Below, in pieces: positions 43,497 through 56,184 of a DNA stretch of 64,000 nt. A program made the translations under genes and the position numbers. The notes under the pieces are model-generated. The model made no database searches. It was not told the origin of the DNA and was given only the letters and a program-made list of their open reading frames with translations. How positions within the stretch are numbered: position 1 is the stretch's first letter; every line of letters starts with the position of its first letter. Origin of the DNA: Phyto melanocephala (taxonomy: Eukaryota; Arthropoda; Insecta; Diptera; Rhinophoridae). The DNA is taken from assembly GCA_941918925.1 (NCBI GenBank), contig OW799237.1, positions 108,780,515-108,844,514 of the forward strand. Direction: 5' to 3'.

Positions 43497-46400
43497 TGTT
43501 TTAGAGTTGTTAAAATCATAAGTGAAAGCAATTCTACACTCTTCATAAGGCTCGCTTTTTCTTTCATCTGAATATAAATTGCATCGTCCTTCCATACTGC
43601 AGGATATTTTCTAAGGAACGAATGAGCTTTTTTACGTCCGTCATCAAAGAAAATACTTATGGGTTTGATAACAAATTTTCTCAAGTGCAATACGAGTGGA
43701 TCTTGGAGACGGGTTATTGTTTAATCATTTTCTATTGTGTTTTTTTTTTTAAACGGTTGCTCGCGCTTTGCTTTGTACATCGCAATAAAGTCATATCGCG
43801 CACAGGTCATATGAGAAACAGTTCAGTGGATGCAATAACACCTTTATTCAAAAATGATTTTGTTGATATTTGATTTCTTTTTTGTCTCATAACAAGTAAA
43901 TTCATTCAACTCGATGAATAATCAGACTCTGTCTCGGTGAAACCATTATAGCTCTTTAATGAAGTTTTCCCTAATATTTACTAACCTTTTAAGTGCTCTT
44001 TTTTCCAAAAATAATGAAAATTAAGCATTTAAAGCACATCCATTTTTGATGAAAGCCTTGCTGTGAAAAAATTTTCTATTGGCTTTCCTATAAGTCATGC
44101 TTTTTGAGAGCTTCTCACGAATTAAGAACCAGTTTAAAAGGTCATGACTTATATCGAAAAAGATATGCGTTTACAAGAACAAAATATTTTTTGCACTACA
44201 CATAACACTCAAGTTTGCTTAGCAATATTTTTTTCTGCTGTTTATGCGTTTTATGCACTCATTAGAATGAAGTGAATTTTATTAAAATAGTTATTCAAAC
44301 ACATGCTCTCCAATGACACGTTAATGTTAAAATCATGCAGGTTTCACCTAAATTGAACCACTTCATCATGGGTTTAACTCATGCATTAACTTTTTCTTTT
44401 GCATGTCTTTTTTTGCTGGGTATGTAGAAATAAGTATAAAGTAAAGTAGCAAGTTACGAGGAATTTTGTAAGTAAGAGTAGGACAACTATTGACAATAAT
44501 GGAGCTTTATAAATACACTGTATAAATATGCGTTCTCTTACAAAAATTTACAGGAACAAAGCAGAAACATAAAAATACACTGTAAAATGCATTTAACTTG
44601 ATACACAATTCCTAAAAGTCAAAATTTCTAGCGTCCTCTAAATATGGTCTGATTATTCCAAATTTCCGTCTGCATACTTCGTTTGTTGAATGAAACAGGG
44701 GCAGCTTTGTGGGGCAATAAAAAATATTACATCTGCATATCCCATATATTCCTGAGCCAGTCTAATATTATAGTCATGTGATTATCACACAACAAATAAG
44801 GTCATGCTTAATACGAGCATATGTCCTCAATACTAATTCATGCATTTTAGGTACAATGTATATCGAAGACTATATTTCACTTGATGTTTTATGCCAACAT
44901 AATGTGTGTTTCCAATTTATTTACATTTTTGCATTTTTTATTTTCATTTTTATAATTAAAAAGCATTTCATTTATTTTTTGCAAAAAAAAAAAAAGTTCA
45001 TTATTCCAATTTGTATTTTTACTCAACACTATTTTAAAACAAGTTTTGTTTTTGTAAGTTCTTATATGTGAGCTAAATTAAGGCAAGTGTTTGAGTATAA
45101 TATTTATTAACTTCACCTGCCAGTAATACATATTATAAATATTTATTCAAGCTGCCAGCCAGCTAGGCAGGCAGGCAGGCAACCTAGCAATCATGCTGGC
45201 TGGCTGGCTGCCTTAGTCAGGCCTCCTAAATATACACACACAAACACATTTGTATAATTTCCGAAATCCATGTGCAAAGACTTTTTTTTGCTAACTTTTT
45301 TCCAACATCCCTTTTACATGTGTTTTAGCCTAAAAACTGTTTTTGGAGGCTTTTGAATTTACACGTTCAGTTTATTTATTTATTACCAATTTAAATCGAT
45401 AGTGGCACCTTGCCAAAAAATATTAACAAAACAAACAGCAACAACATCAGCTACACAACAAACAAACATTACACTGACATTATACGTAGCAATACAGTGG
45501 GCAACATGCAGAAAAAATACGTAATGAAAAAGAAGCAAAAAATTTTAAACTTCTTTTATATTTATAAAAATAAAATTTGTCTAGTTATTTTAGACATGAA
45601 ATTTTTTGAACAAAAAAAAAAAAAAAATAATAATAAACTATTGCATTTAATTGTTTTTTATTTTGTAAAAACATTTTTTATAAATTACTAAAAATTCATG
45701 CAGCAATATGCAAATGTATCGAAACTTTTTTCAAAAACCATAAATTTTTACCAAACAAAAATCTGCAACAAAATATATAAACAACAAAAAAAGGTCAACA
45801 ATACTTATTTATGAATTGAAGATTTTCAGAAAAAGTTAAAGAAAATTGTTTTTAAATTTTCCCTAAAAGTAAATTTTATACAAATCATCAAAAAATTCAA
45901 TACGTCACAAAATAAAAATTATTCAAAAATTGTTTACGAATATTTTACACAAATGAATTCTACGAAAAAAAAAGAATATTCTAATATTTTTTAGCTAGTT
46001 CCATATCAGCGAATTAAATGCTTAACTAACTGTAAAAAATGTTAATGCCCATAGGAAATGTATGAACCAAAACAAGAGTGAAGTTGGCTGCAAAACAACT
46101 GTTATTGTTTTCTCTTTTTTGCTTTTGTTATTTTTAAAAAGTACCGCTATTTGAGCTGTTTTCTGGACAAACTATTAATTTAATTAAGAAAATTAAATTA
46201 AATAAATTAATTAAGAAACGGGCGGTAAAGTAGGCGTGACCCACTCATTTCCACTAATGAATTAAATTTTGAATATTAAAGCAGAGAGTTCTATATTCAT
46301 TAAAAAACTTTTATCCATAAAAGTATAGAGTGTTTTTTAGACGTACATATAAAACTTTTTTAAAAATAAAACACAAATTCAATCGAATGAGTAAAAGTTT

Positions 46401-46759
46401 GGCTGTTTTAGCTCATAAATTTTATGGCCTTTAATATTTAAAAATAATTTCTGGCGGTCATCCGCTACTACGCCTCATGAACCCTTTGCTATCTGTCCAA
46501 TTTTGCAGCACTTTTTTTTAGCATAACCGATCTTATTTCATTAATTGTGCGTCGAATAGTTGTTTTTAACCGATCTATCGTTGCTGGTTTATCAGCTTAG
46601 ACCAGAGACTGAACGTATCTCAACAAAAACTAGTTCAAAAGCGAACAACTGACTCCTTCTTCTCCAAATCAATACAGTTGCGAGAATGGTCGCTTAAAGG
46701 AAGTCCGAGTGGTCTTAAATGTTTTTTTTAACATTCAGTTACCCATCAATACTGCCAGT
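43497..46759. other. AT-rich DNA with a small CAGG/CTGG hairpin, no gene seen
   Basis: No coding similarity recognised in short open frames here. GCCAGCCAGCT at 45153-45163 with (GGCA)n after it faces GCTGGCTGGCTGGC at about 45195-45208, giving a potential hairpin. Confidence 0.45.
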
Positions 46760-46763
46760 AACC

Positions 46764-47025
46764 TCAAGATGTCCTTTTGATCTCAGCTCGTAGGTTTCGA
46801 TGTATGCCAGATATAGCAAATGAGGGCCACGTAAGCCTAGCCGCTCTACAACTTTTCTGTCCACACCACCTGTTCTCGTCTTTTTCGAGAGATTGTCTGG
46901 AGATCTTGCTTTTTATAGCCCCCAATGGGATTGTGACTTTATTTGCTTTGGATATATCCAAAGCAGATCCCCTACTGGCTAGCTCATCTGCCAGCTTGTT
47001 ATCGAGACAAGAGCAACGTCAGTTA
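46764..47025 (-). pseudogene. Non-LTR retrotransposon RNase H relic
   Basis: Minus strand reads DNKLADELASRGSALDI, the C-terminal motif of LINE-encoded RNase H (normally GN-x-x-ADELA), then a Trp/Cys-containing downstream region (ENRWCGQKSC, ARLTWPSF) typical of I/R1/LOA-type LINEs. The fragment is truncated at both sides. Together with 47395-47592 it may derive from one element on the minus strand. Confidence 0.65.
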
Positions 47026-47394
47026 GCCTTGACTAAGCCTTGAAAACTAATTGATCGACTAATTTATACGTGGTGGTGTATGACCTGAGTGACAAGAGTG
47101 TTGCTTAATTGTCGACAAAAATTCCAATATTTCCACTAACATTTATGTCTTTTAGTATCCTACATGCCTCCCTTATTTAAGGCTGAAATACGCTACAATT
47201 ATTTGGAAGATAGAAAGAGAACTCCATCCCCAGTTCGCCAGAAAAGACGCCGGATCAAACTCCACAGCCCACTATTTGTAATCATATTTGTTTATTAGTG
47301 TTTATTGTTCATAAATACTTGTCAAACAAAAACGAGTAAAACATACACAATAATTTGAGCTTCTTCTTTAAACACAGTTTTTCAGCATTTACCC

Positions 47395-47592
47395 AGCAGT
47401 TTCATTCCCATGTGATACGTTTCTTTTCACATGTTGTTGTGTTCTATGCGATCAAATGCGTTTTCAAAATCTATGAAACTAGATGTAAAGATTCGTTTAT
47501 CACATTTTTTTGTTCCATTTTAATACGTAATGTTGTAGTTTGATCTATACAAGTTCGATGCGATCGAAGACCAACTTGTATGCGTAGAGTTT
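47395..47592 (-). pseudogene. Non-LTR reverse transcriptase relic
   Basis: Minus strand gives NETLRIQVGLRSHRTCIDQ (RT block around GFRxxRSCxDQ) and, one frameshift later, FIDFENAFDRIEHNNM (the first catalytic Asp block F-x-DF-x-x-AFD). A stop replaces the expected Trp after NNM. Only about 65 codons remain. Clade not assigned. Confidence 0.7.
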
Positions 47593-49212
47593 CATTGGTT
47601 TTAAAGTCAATACGAATAAGGATAATTTGGCGAAAAATTTTAAGGCAGGTGCCTAAAGGTGCTCATAAAGAAAATATATAAAAATTATTTTACGAAAGGT
47701 GCATGCGTTAAAGAGCTGTATAATTTAATTTAACTCGTTTTAATACCAAAAATATCGGATGTTTATAAAAAATATTTTCGCCAATTTTTTTTGTCATAGG
47801 CTTTGTGGTTTGAGCTCGTTTTTGTTTTCAACAGACATACGGACAGACATATGTAACTTGATCATCTTAAAATATTAAAAAGATTTATAAAATATGTATT
47901 AAAAGCGGTCGCTTATTCGTAAAATGTACCAATGTCTGCCGGGTACAGATATCTAGTAGAACATTTTATCGAGCGTATGTTATTGAACGAAAGTTTTTGA
48001 AAATTTTATTCAAAAAGGAAATTTAAACAATTTTTCTTTAATCGAAAATTTTCTCTTGTATAAAATATTTTTTATTTGGAAATAAAATTTAAGTTTATGG
48101 AAAAATTTCTAAAATAAAACAAAAAAATTAAAATTTAATTTTGTTGGTTCAACTGTTCAACTATGCCATTCCATTAACAGTTTTTTATTTCTGTTGGCTT
48201 TTGCACGAGTACAAGATGTATTTCCTGACCAACTTGTACACACATAAGTGCTCGAACATGAACATTTTTAGCCAACAATTAACTACTTTTTTTCGTACAC
48301 AATTGCCAGTTTATTATGGAGCTTTAGTTTTTGGACATTAAAATACGCCATCAAGTTAAACCAGGTGCAATTTAGGTAACTTTTTTTATACTAATTTAAC
48401 TTAATAATGTTTACAATACAAAGTGTAATTGTTAATATAAATAGCGATAGTGTATTTAATTGTGTTTTATATGTTCATTTAATTATAAATTTTATTATGG
48501 AAATGTGTAACGATTCCTGCATATTTATTACGAAATTAATTGTAAAAACATGTTGCCAACAGCAAAAGGCTGGAGGGTAAAAGAAATTACAATTTAAAAT
48601 TAAAACAAAACGATTTAAATTTACAGAAAAAATTTAATAAATAGTTTTTTTGTTGTAATTTTTAAGTTTTAGATTTATTTTAGTATTAAATTGTCGCGTG
48701 TGTGGCTTAGGGAAGTGTAATTAATGAATTTATAAATATGTGCATATGGGTGTATGTGTGAACCTTTCTTTCGCACAAGGAGAAGAGTACATTCTTAGCC
48801 TATCAACAGAGTGCGTTAAATGGCGACAGTTTTTATGTAAATACTTACATACACATGTATGTATGTGCGAGTTTTATGTGTACCTTTCCACGAATGTTCA
48901 TTTTTAAAAATTTATACAAAATTCTAACAAAAGTCCTTGATGAAACATTTTTTACTTAACGAAATTGCACACGAATTCTAAATTTATTTTTAGATGTTAA
49001 CACAATGAAACATTTTTATCTGCCAACATTTTGTTCAAAATAATTAAGCAAAAATGTAACAGGATGTGCAAAAGTACATGTACATATACATTACCACACA
49101 TTTAAAGGACTTTATTTAAATTTTATTATTTTTTATTTTTTCTATCATAACAAAAGGTTCACCACTTTTCTCCTTGAGCTTTCTGTTTCAACATAAAGAA
49201 AAGTGTGTTGAA

Positions 49213-49245
<33 letters not shown>

Positions 49246-49762
49246 ACATAAAATAAAAAACAACTGTGAAAAGTGTGTCAGGGCTTATTGTGTATGTGTC
49301 ACAGTCCATAAGAGAGATGTGGCTCTTACATTTACAATTTGCATTTCTATTCAAAGAATAAAAGTTTTTTATACAATATAGTCATCAGCAGCACAATTTT
49401 AATAATTTCTTAAATTAAATAAAAATTTTATGTATAAATTTGTATGTTGTATGTTGTTCCTACATTACGACCTTTGTCACTGATATTTAAGTGATTGTAC
49501 TAGTCGTTGGGAATTAAAATAAAAATCATTGAAAAGACTACGTGTTGAAAAAACAATTTTTAAATTATTTCCACCTTTTTGAATTCACAGAGCTCTTTCC
49601 AAAAATATGTTTTTCAAATATGTTTTGTCATGTTGAATTTTCGCATGTGACCAGTATTAGCATTACAAACTAAAACACAGAAATGGCAAAATGAAGATTT
49701 TTCCACGAATGTATTTCAGTCATGATTTTTTTTCCAAAATCGTTTTATATGAAATATTTTGC
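47593..49762. other. AT-rich DNA, no gene seen
   Basis: No coding similarity recognised. An A-run of about 28 bases lies at 49217-49244; it has no recognisable retroelement body beside it. Confidence 0.45.
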
Positions 49763-49764
49763 TA

Positions 49765-50006
49765 CACAGAGAAAACAGTATTGGTAGTGAGTACCGCAAT
49801 TGTTGTCAATCGCATAGTTTCGTTGTGATACTTAGTAGAATTTTACGGTTATATCTACAGAATTTCGTTTTGGAATATAAATATGTAGTCATGACTTATA
49901 AATAATGATTCTTGCAATCGAAATTTTATAATCACAATTGAAAAGTTCAATTGCAGGAACTGAACCATTCGGTGGGCAATGAATTTGATTTTCTGTTTTC
50001 TGGGTG
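49765..50006. mobile_element. 242-bp TA-target MITE
   Basis: Terminal inverted repeats: left CACAGAGAAAACAG, right (inverted) CACCCAGAAAACAG. TA flanks both sides (49763-49764, 50007-50008). A partial second copy is at 61090-61150, sharing GAACTGAACCATTCG, GGCAA and GTTTTCT near the right end. TA duplication fits Tc1/mariner-type mobilisation. Confidence 0.75.
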
Positions 50007-50445
50007 TATATTTCATCAAAACACATGAAATTTTAAATCTTGCTTAACAAAAATGTCGTTTAAACTTTAAATTTTATTGAAGAAAATTGTATTCACTTTA
50101 TTCCATTTTAGCATATTCTTTTAGTTCTACTTAAAAATTATTAAAATGTTTGTTAGGGAAGTTGCATCTTAAAGAAATTAAAGATTACAATTCTATGGCT
50201 TGTACTTAATAACCTGACTGAGAGCTAAATTAATGCTGCAACAAAAATTTCATGGGCGTGCTTTCCATTAGTCGTACCTGGTAATGGCCAGACAACTCTC
50301 TGGTATTAAGTGAATAAGTAAACCTGCAGGAGGGACTAAGCAAATCGCAAATGTAAACAAAACCTGCATGAGAATTGAAAGCAAGACAGATTCAATTATC
50401 AGGTTTTGGTAATTATACAACAAAAACAACCACACGGTTTTTTTA

Positions 50446-50650
50446 AAAGGTATATAAGTATAAGTTTGTCATTCCGTTTGTAATATCTACATCATTTGCG
50501 ACCCCATAGTTTCTGGATCCTTATCGATAGATAAGTAGATTTGGCTATGTCCATGTGAGCGTTGAAATCAACTTTTTTAAGCCCCCATATATCCCACAGT
50601 CTCGTATGTAGTATCAATTTATCAGAATTAGTAGCAGTTTTGTCCTATTT
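50446..50650 (-). mobile_element. Helitron-like fragment, 3' part
   Basis: Minus strand continues the conserved 3' block: (plus strand) GTTTGTCATTCCGTTTGTAA, GACCCCATAG, TAGATTTGGCTATGTCCATG, GTTGAAATCAACTTTTT. The terminal hairpin is degenerate and the 5' part absent. Confidence 0.6.
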
Positions 50651-51439
50651 TCGCCTGAGAGACATACTTATGAGAAAAAAATATTTTTAAATACAAAAGT
50701 TATCGAATAGTTTTTACTATCAAATATGATCAAATAATTAAGAAAATATTTTTTAATAGGAAATCACATTAATTGTATTTATAAAAACAAAATTTAAAAT
50801 AAATATATAAATATGGTTTAAAAATTTGTTGTAATTAATTTTAATTTTTTTTAATTTTTTCAAATATCTTTGAGAGGAAATATTAAAAATTATAAAATTA
50901 TTAAAAATATTAAAAATTTTCATAAAATAGAAATTCCGATATAAACAAAATGTTTGCAAAAATATATTTTATAAAGTTTTTTCTATTAAAAATTTTTTTT
51001 TAGAAAGTTAATCAAAAATCTTAAATAAAAAAAATCTCAAAATATTTTAAATAGAAAATTTTGAATATTTTTTAAGAAGAAAATTTTAAATATTAAAAAA
51101 AAAATGTAATAGTCTTTTGCTATTTTTTCAATCCTACCAAAAGCAACTTAGTCATGCTTACCCTTTACGCATTGCTGAAAAACATTTCAATAAACGATAA
51201 ATAAAGCGTTATTTTTTAAGCGTAGTTTTTTTTTTAAATCTAATAAAACACCCAAATTTGCATTACACATATTTACAAAATTTTAATTGGAATCGATAAA
51301 TTGTTCTTTGCCATTTACTTTTTAAAAATAACTTCATGTAAATGTTGCCCGCGGTTCCGGTGCAAATGGTCCATTCGTAAGGTCCAATTTTGCACCACTT
51401 TTTCGAGCATTTCGGCCTGTATTCCATGAATAACACATG
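50651..51439. other. AT-rich DNA, no gene seen
   Basis: Long A/T tracts; no coding similarity or ends recognised. Confidence 0.5.
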
Positions 51440-51853
51440 TTATGTTATACTCTTAGGCTTCAATCGCTTGTCCACATAGACCAACGATTTCACATAAACC
51501 CACAAGAAATAGTCAAGAGGCGTAAAATCACATGATATTGGCGGCCAACTCACGGGGCCATTTCGAGAGATAAACTGCTCACCAAATTCATCCTTCAAAA
51601 GGTTTATTGTTTCATGAGCTGTGTGGCATGTGGCACACAAGACGTTGAAACCACATATCAATTAAGTCCAACTCAGCCAATTGGGGCACAAAAAAATTCG
51701 CGTATCATGGCTCGATATCGTTCGCCATTGACGGTAACGTTTCTTCCATGTAGCACGAATTGTTGATTCACTAGGTCGATTATGACGACTATAAAAAGTT
51801 CGTAACAAACGATGGAAATTTTTCACAGAGCATGTGCTGCCAGCCCGAAACAC
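51440..51853 (-). pseudogene. Mariner-family transposase relic (DD41D-like), internally deleted
   Basis: Minus strand: from 51853 KNFHRLLRTFYSRHNRPSES, the N-terminal helix-turn-helix region with the YGRHNRPSEST signature. It is followed within about 100 bp by RYRAMIR/FLCPNWLSW and then CATCHTAHETINLLKDEFGE, FISRNGPVSWPPISCDF-TPLDYFLW and KSLVYVDK. The middle of the protein, including the first catalytic Asp, is deleted and frames shift. The third motif CDFTPLDYFLW is well preserved. Confidence 0.78.
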
Positions 51854-52757
51854 TTAATTCATAAAAAATTACTCTGTATAAAACAAAAATAAATTTTCCT
51901 TTTTTTTAGAAGACTTTTGTATAAAATGCCTAGTAGTCTGCTTCAATTTGTGAAATATGCTGATCAACTTTAGTTATTTCACACGAAGAATTTGACATAC
52001 AATAATAATTTTTAAATCAAACAAACAAAAAGATTTATCAGCGCTTGTTTTGAATTTCGTACGAGAAAACCATTGTTCATATTATTTCATACTAAATAAA
52101 ATGTTGCTAGATGTTGCCAGCAACATTTAATGCTTTACAAAAGAATTACGAAAAAGTTAAAATCTCGGACAAGTTAATCGTATTTCCGCTTACACGTGCC
52201 ACTTTAAAAAGTTAACTTTTTAGTCATGATTGATAACTGAAGTGCCCAAAGCCAATTGAAAAGCTACAAACTTATGATGGAAACATTACAGCGATGCTTT
52301 TACTATCTAAGGCCCCTTTCGCATTAGGCAACTATAATTGCGCAATTCTTGTGTTTGTTGGTGTGAGAGGAAAGGTCGGTGTGAAGGGGAAAGAATTGAC
52401 GAGATTTGAGTACAGACTTGCTTGTACTTGGCAATTCTGCTTCTGCTGTCATTCTTGTCTTGGAATATTTATTTGTTTTTGACATTGTCTTTTATTTCTT
52501 CTTCGGTGAGTTGTGTAATTTTGTGTGTGTGAAAATTTTATTTGTTTATAAGTGAATAAAATATTTAAAAATGATGAGAAATTGGAAGAAACTGGAAGAA
52601 ATTGAGCAACCAAGTTGCTCAATGTGAACATAAAAGCAAGTTCAAAAGAAAATAAATAAAAATTAAAATTATACTTGCGCAATTATAGTTGCCTAATGCG
52701 AAATGGGCCTAACGTAACTGCGGTTTTAGTCAAGTAAGGATATCGAACTAAATTGTT
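51854..52757. other. Unique DNA, no gene seen
   Basis: No coding similarity recognised. AAGGCCCCTTTCGCATTAGGCAACTATAATTGCGCAAT at 52310-52347 and its near-inverse GCGCAATTATAGTTGCCTAATGCGAAATGGGCC at 52678-52709 form terminal inverted repeats of an approximately 400-bp miniature element (52312-52709). Confidence 0.5.
52312..52709. mobile_element. About 398-bp MITE with long terminal inverted repeats
   Basis: Left GGCCCCTTTCGCATTAGGCA followed by ACTATAATTGCGCAA; right (inverted) GGCCCATTTCGCATTAGGCA followed by ACTATAATTGCGCAA. Only one difference in about 34 bp, so this is a fairly recent copy. Flanking bases are TATCTAA before and TAACGTA after; TAA may be a 3-bp target duplication, the PIF/Harbinger type, but that is uncertain. 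No coding sequence. Confidence 0.78.
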
Positions 52758-52799
52758 ATGCAACATTGTCGCACAGGAAAATATTCAAATTTAAAATAT

Positions 52800-53115
52800 T
52801 TTGAAGGCACATTGCAATTCGTGATACAAGTTGGCAACTTAAATATGTGTGGGAAGAATTGCCGCAAGCCGTTCTTAAAAAAGCGTGGAATGAAATCAAA
52901 AAGTCGGATGATGCTAAGTATGATAGTGAAGACGTTATGCAGCTCTCCAACTTGATTTCAAATAGTGTATACAACAATACTCTTCAAGAAGTTCTATTGT
53001 TGATTCGAAGATGAATCATAATGTTGATATCAGCATTAATGATATTGAAAATTGAAATAGAGACCAAATTTCCGAAGGTGACGATGATTTCAAAGCGTCC
53101 GATAATGATAACGAT
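52800..53115 (+). pseudogene. pogo/Tigger-type transposase relic, C-terminal part
   Basis: Plus strand reads LPQAVLKKAWNEIKKSDDAK followed by YDSEDVMQLSNLI and, after frame changes, an acidic stretch (around 53075-53130). The KKAWNEI motif followed by an acidic segment resembles the C-terminal region of pogo/Tigger/Jerky-type transposases. Short and shifted; similarity is moderate. Confidence 0.4.
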
Positions 53116-54566
53116 GAGTTCAAGAACAAAAATTTAACTTCTCGAAAGCAGTTGAGAGCATCAACACCTTGATAAAATGGTTTTTGAAAATTAAAACGAT
53201 GCAAATCAGTTGGCAGGCTTTGCCAATATATGTACGAAAATGGTCAAAAGTTTTTACACAAAAGAATAAAAAAAAACGTCCTAGACTGCTTCTTTAAAAA
53301 AGTCTGTACAAATTTAGGACTGATTTGATAAGTTATCTAATTATTGCATTTATCAGCTTGTTGGGCAACATTATTGCAGTGAGTGGCAATGTTGTTAAGT
53401 TTAATTTATTCTAGCAACAATGTATCTATTCAATGTTGCCTTAAATATTATTTTTAAAGCTAGAGGGTTACTCTAACATTTTTATTTAGTTATTACCTCT
53501 TATTATAATCATTCAGTTTATTATTTTATTTTATTAAAAATTGTATTATAAACTGTATTCATAGATAAGGTCATTTCAACCCAACCCCACCTAATGTTTT
53601 TCTCGTTATCGTAAACTTTCTAAAACGTAATGTAGGTTAGCATTTGATTAAGTTTTCGATTGTTCGTTAAACTGCAAATGAGAACAATGTATGCGAACAT
53701 AAAAAAATAAAACCCTTCTGACATAATCCTTTATCAAAAAACAAACAGAAAAAAAAAAAGTTAATAATAAATCCTTTAGAAAAAACAGAAAAATTTACAT
53801 ACATTTGTCCTAATAAGTATACGAGTACACTGTTAGTCAAGGCATTTTTTTTATCAAGTGTTCCAAATCTTTCATAAAGTATGTACGTATTTATGTTTTG
53901 GTCGAATCAAAATATTATGAAAAATATTTTTTAAAATACATACCTACCTACATATGTACACACATACACATGCATGCATAATGAATGAATGAATTATAAG
54001 ATTTCAACAAAAAAATACTTACATGAATGCATAATTTGAAAAAGGCTGTAACCACCCCCACCCACACTCATGGCAAATAGTTGTGCCCGTGTGTGAACCA
54101 GTATAAGAACAACAACAATAATAAAGAACTTTGGCAGCGGCAATACCAGACAAAGTAGATCCATTCACACTCATTTGTGTATGAACATACATAAATTGGT
54201 TGTTTTAATACCGACTGACTCCTTGTGGAAATGCAAATGTAAATTTAAGTGGTGAAATAGTTTGAAGTACTTAACAATGTTTGGCTCTTAACAATAATAA
54301 GTTTAGAGATAATCTTTATTAAAGGGGTCAAAGGTTATGAAGTATTTTCAGTTAAAGATCTGTTTTTGAAAAACCTGTTGTCTTAGAAACACTTAAATAC
54401 TTTGAGACTAAAAATTTTTAAGTTAAAATTCTTTGGTGTATATTTTGACTAAATGTTTGAATGAAAATTTTTTAAGCAGAACAAAGAAACTAATTTGTCA
54501 AACTTTATATAAAAAATTATGGGATAAACTTTAATAGTTATAAAAAAGTATTATGGAATAATTCCC
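53116..54566. other. AT-rich DNA, no gene seen
   Basis: No coding similarity or element end recognised; short TACA/TGCA simple repeats near 53940-53990. Confidence 0.45.
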
Positions 54567-54569
54567 TAA

Positions 54570-55325
54570 TAATAATACAGTAGTGTCGCGGTAGGGGGAA
54601 CTTCTCTGTTAGATTAGGTTAGGTTGAAAAGGAGGGGTATAAAAGCCCAAACCCATGACAGGTATACACCTATGCCCAGTTGGCATGTTGTGCGCTCCAT
54701 GTGGAAAACGGAATTCCCAAATAAAAAACCATAAACATAATTTCCCATAAATAACGGACTAGTCCAAGAAACCAGTCCCCTCAATGTAACGCCTTATGGA
54801 TCTCCAGTTCGAGTTCCCCAGGTATTCCAAGTTCGGCATAGTATCCACTGTAAAATTTTCGCGCCTAATATTCCCAAACGCAGGACAATGACAGAGGTAG
54901 TGTACCAGAGTCTCATCCTCTTCCTCGCAAGCTCTACATGTTGTCTCCTCAGATAATTCCATGCGAGCTAGATGAGTTCTCAACTCCGTATGACCTGTAA
55001 TTACACCGGTTAATTTCCTAAGTGTAGGTCTACTAAGTCTCAGAATCTCCTTTGACTTCCCAAGATTTGGGTCACCCCAGAGTGTTCTTGTCACCTTACC
55101 GACATCAGTGCTTTGCCATTTTCTGACATGTTCTTCCATTGCCCAACGTTTAAGTTCATCCTTAAATCGTTTAAGGGGTTTGGCGTTCTCCAAAGTTATA
55201 GTACTCAGAAGAGCTCCCATTTTGGATAATTTGTCGGCTTTCTCGTTTCCGATCAGCTCTGTTAAAGGAACCTCCAAAGTTCCATCCTTGAGTACTCTAT
55301 GGAGGGAACCTTTCATCTTAAAACA
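54570..55325 (-). mobile_element. 5'-truncated I/R1/LOA-type non-LTR fragment
   Basis: Minus strand 3' part of a LINE: end of RNase H, C-terminal Cys/His region, then a 3' UTR of about 190 bp ending near 54570 in a short TATTATTATT-like tail. The 3' UTR contains CAACCTAACCTAATCTAA. No flanking duplication identified. Confidence 0.75.
54759..55316 (-). pseudogene. LINE ORF2 C-terminus: RNase H end and CCHC-like domain
   Basis: The 185-residue open frame starts with IGNEKADKLSKMGA, the C-terminal block of LINE-encoded RNase H (GN-x-x-ADxLA). It continues with SRPTLRKLTGVITGHTELRT and a Cys/His cluster C-R-A-C (TTCRACEEEDETLVHYLCHC), the usual C-terminal motif of I, R1 and LOA-type LINEs, then FLD-stop at 54759. 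The upstream RT is missing, so the ATG is incidental. The frame itself is undamaged, suggesting a young truncated copy. Confidence 0.88.
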
Positions 55326-55530
55326 ACTGAGTAGAGTAGGAATATCGCAGCAAAAACTAAATAAAGTAAAAACAAAAAAACATGTCTTTTTTTATTTAAT
55401 TTTTATTTTAATTAGTACACGTGTGTGTTTTACTGTAGTTGTGCGCTTGAGTGACATAAATCGGTGAATGGTTGACATTTTTGTTTGTTTGTTTTTGTGA
55501 GTTTTCTGGCGTGGAAACAAGGCTGTATAC

Positions 55531-55880
55531 ATGTTTTGTTACTGAAAGATGTGGACACATTACAATTTCTGATAATCTTATAAAAAGAGAGTATGATGCA
55601 ACATTTAGTTGGCTCAATGGATTCAAGACCAGATTGGGAATTAGATTGTTAACAATTAGCGGTAAAAAGTCATCATCTGTTTAAAAAGTAAATTTTCGGC
55701 CATTAAAAAATCGTTCCTATAGTTGACCGAAAATCAAATTTATAATGCGGACGAAACTGGCCTACGTACGTGACCTCCAACGTAAAAAATGTTTGCAGGA
55801 GAAAAAGTGAAAAGGTGCGAATCACTGTTTTAGTGTACACTAATGCAATAAATACAAGTTTTATCCACTAGTATCGGCTC
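55531..55880 (+). pseudogene. pogo/Tigger/Jerky-type transposase relic
   Basis: Plus strand reads GHITISDNLIKREYDATFSW then LNGFKTRLGIR, the second DNA-binding region of CENP-B/Tigger-like proteins. After a stop at 55681 comes LTENQIYNADETGL (about 55725-55765), the first catalytic Asp block of this family, then GEKVKRCE. Stops interrupt it. Directly followed by the MITE copy at 55906. Confidence 0.75.
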
Positions 55881-55905
55881 GATATTATTTGTTTTGGATT
55901 CTGAC

Positions 55906-56100
55906 AAGCCATATTTATTCATCAGGCAATCGCAGTTCGGAGAGAATTTTGTTTGTTTATGTTTTTAACAAAAAAAAAAGATGTGACATTTAAAATAAGA
56001 ATGAGAAAAAAAAACATAATTGTTTTTTATCTATAGACTCTGACAGCTGAAGTTTAAAATAAGTTAGGAAAAAAAAAATAATCAGCTGACGAATTAAGAC
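55906..56100. mobile_element. MITE, inverted copy of the 29943 family
   Basis: AAGCCATATTTATTCATCAG, GCAGTTCGGAGAGAATTTTG and AATCAGCTGACGAATTAAGA match the reverse complement of 29943-30148 with scattered differences. The far end is degenerate. Confidence 0.65.
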
Positions 56101-56184
56101 TACAAATTTAAACAATGTTTTTGGGTTTCTGATGAGCATGAGTATGACGACACAAATACCCAAAAATGTTAAATAAAAACCTTA

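Noticed and set aside
43439..43690. 83-codon frame with a weak MADF-like stretch (RKYPAVWK)
   Set aside because: Overlaps the end of a Helitron-like element and the match is too short to support a domain.
44778..45691. Two roughly 95-codon open frames rich in Ile, Phe, Asn and Lys
   Set aside because: Low-complexity translations of A/T tracts, no motif, no supporting signals.
49217..49244. Poly(A) run as a retroposon tail
   Set aside because: No truncated LINE, SINE or processed gene body and no flanking duplication found beside it.
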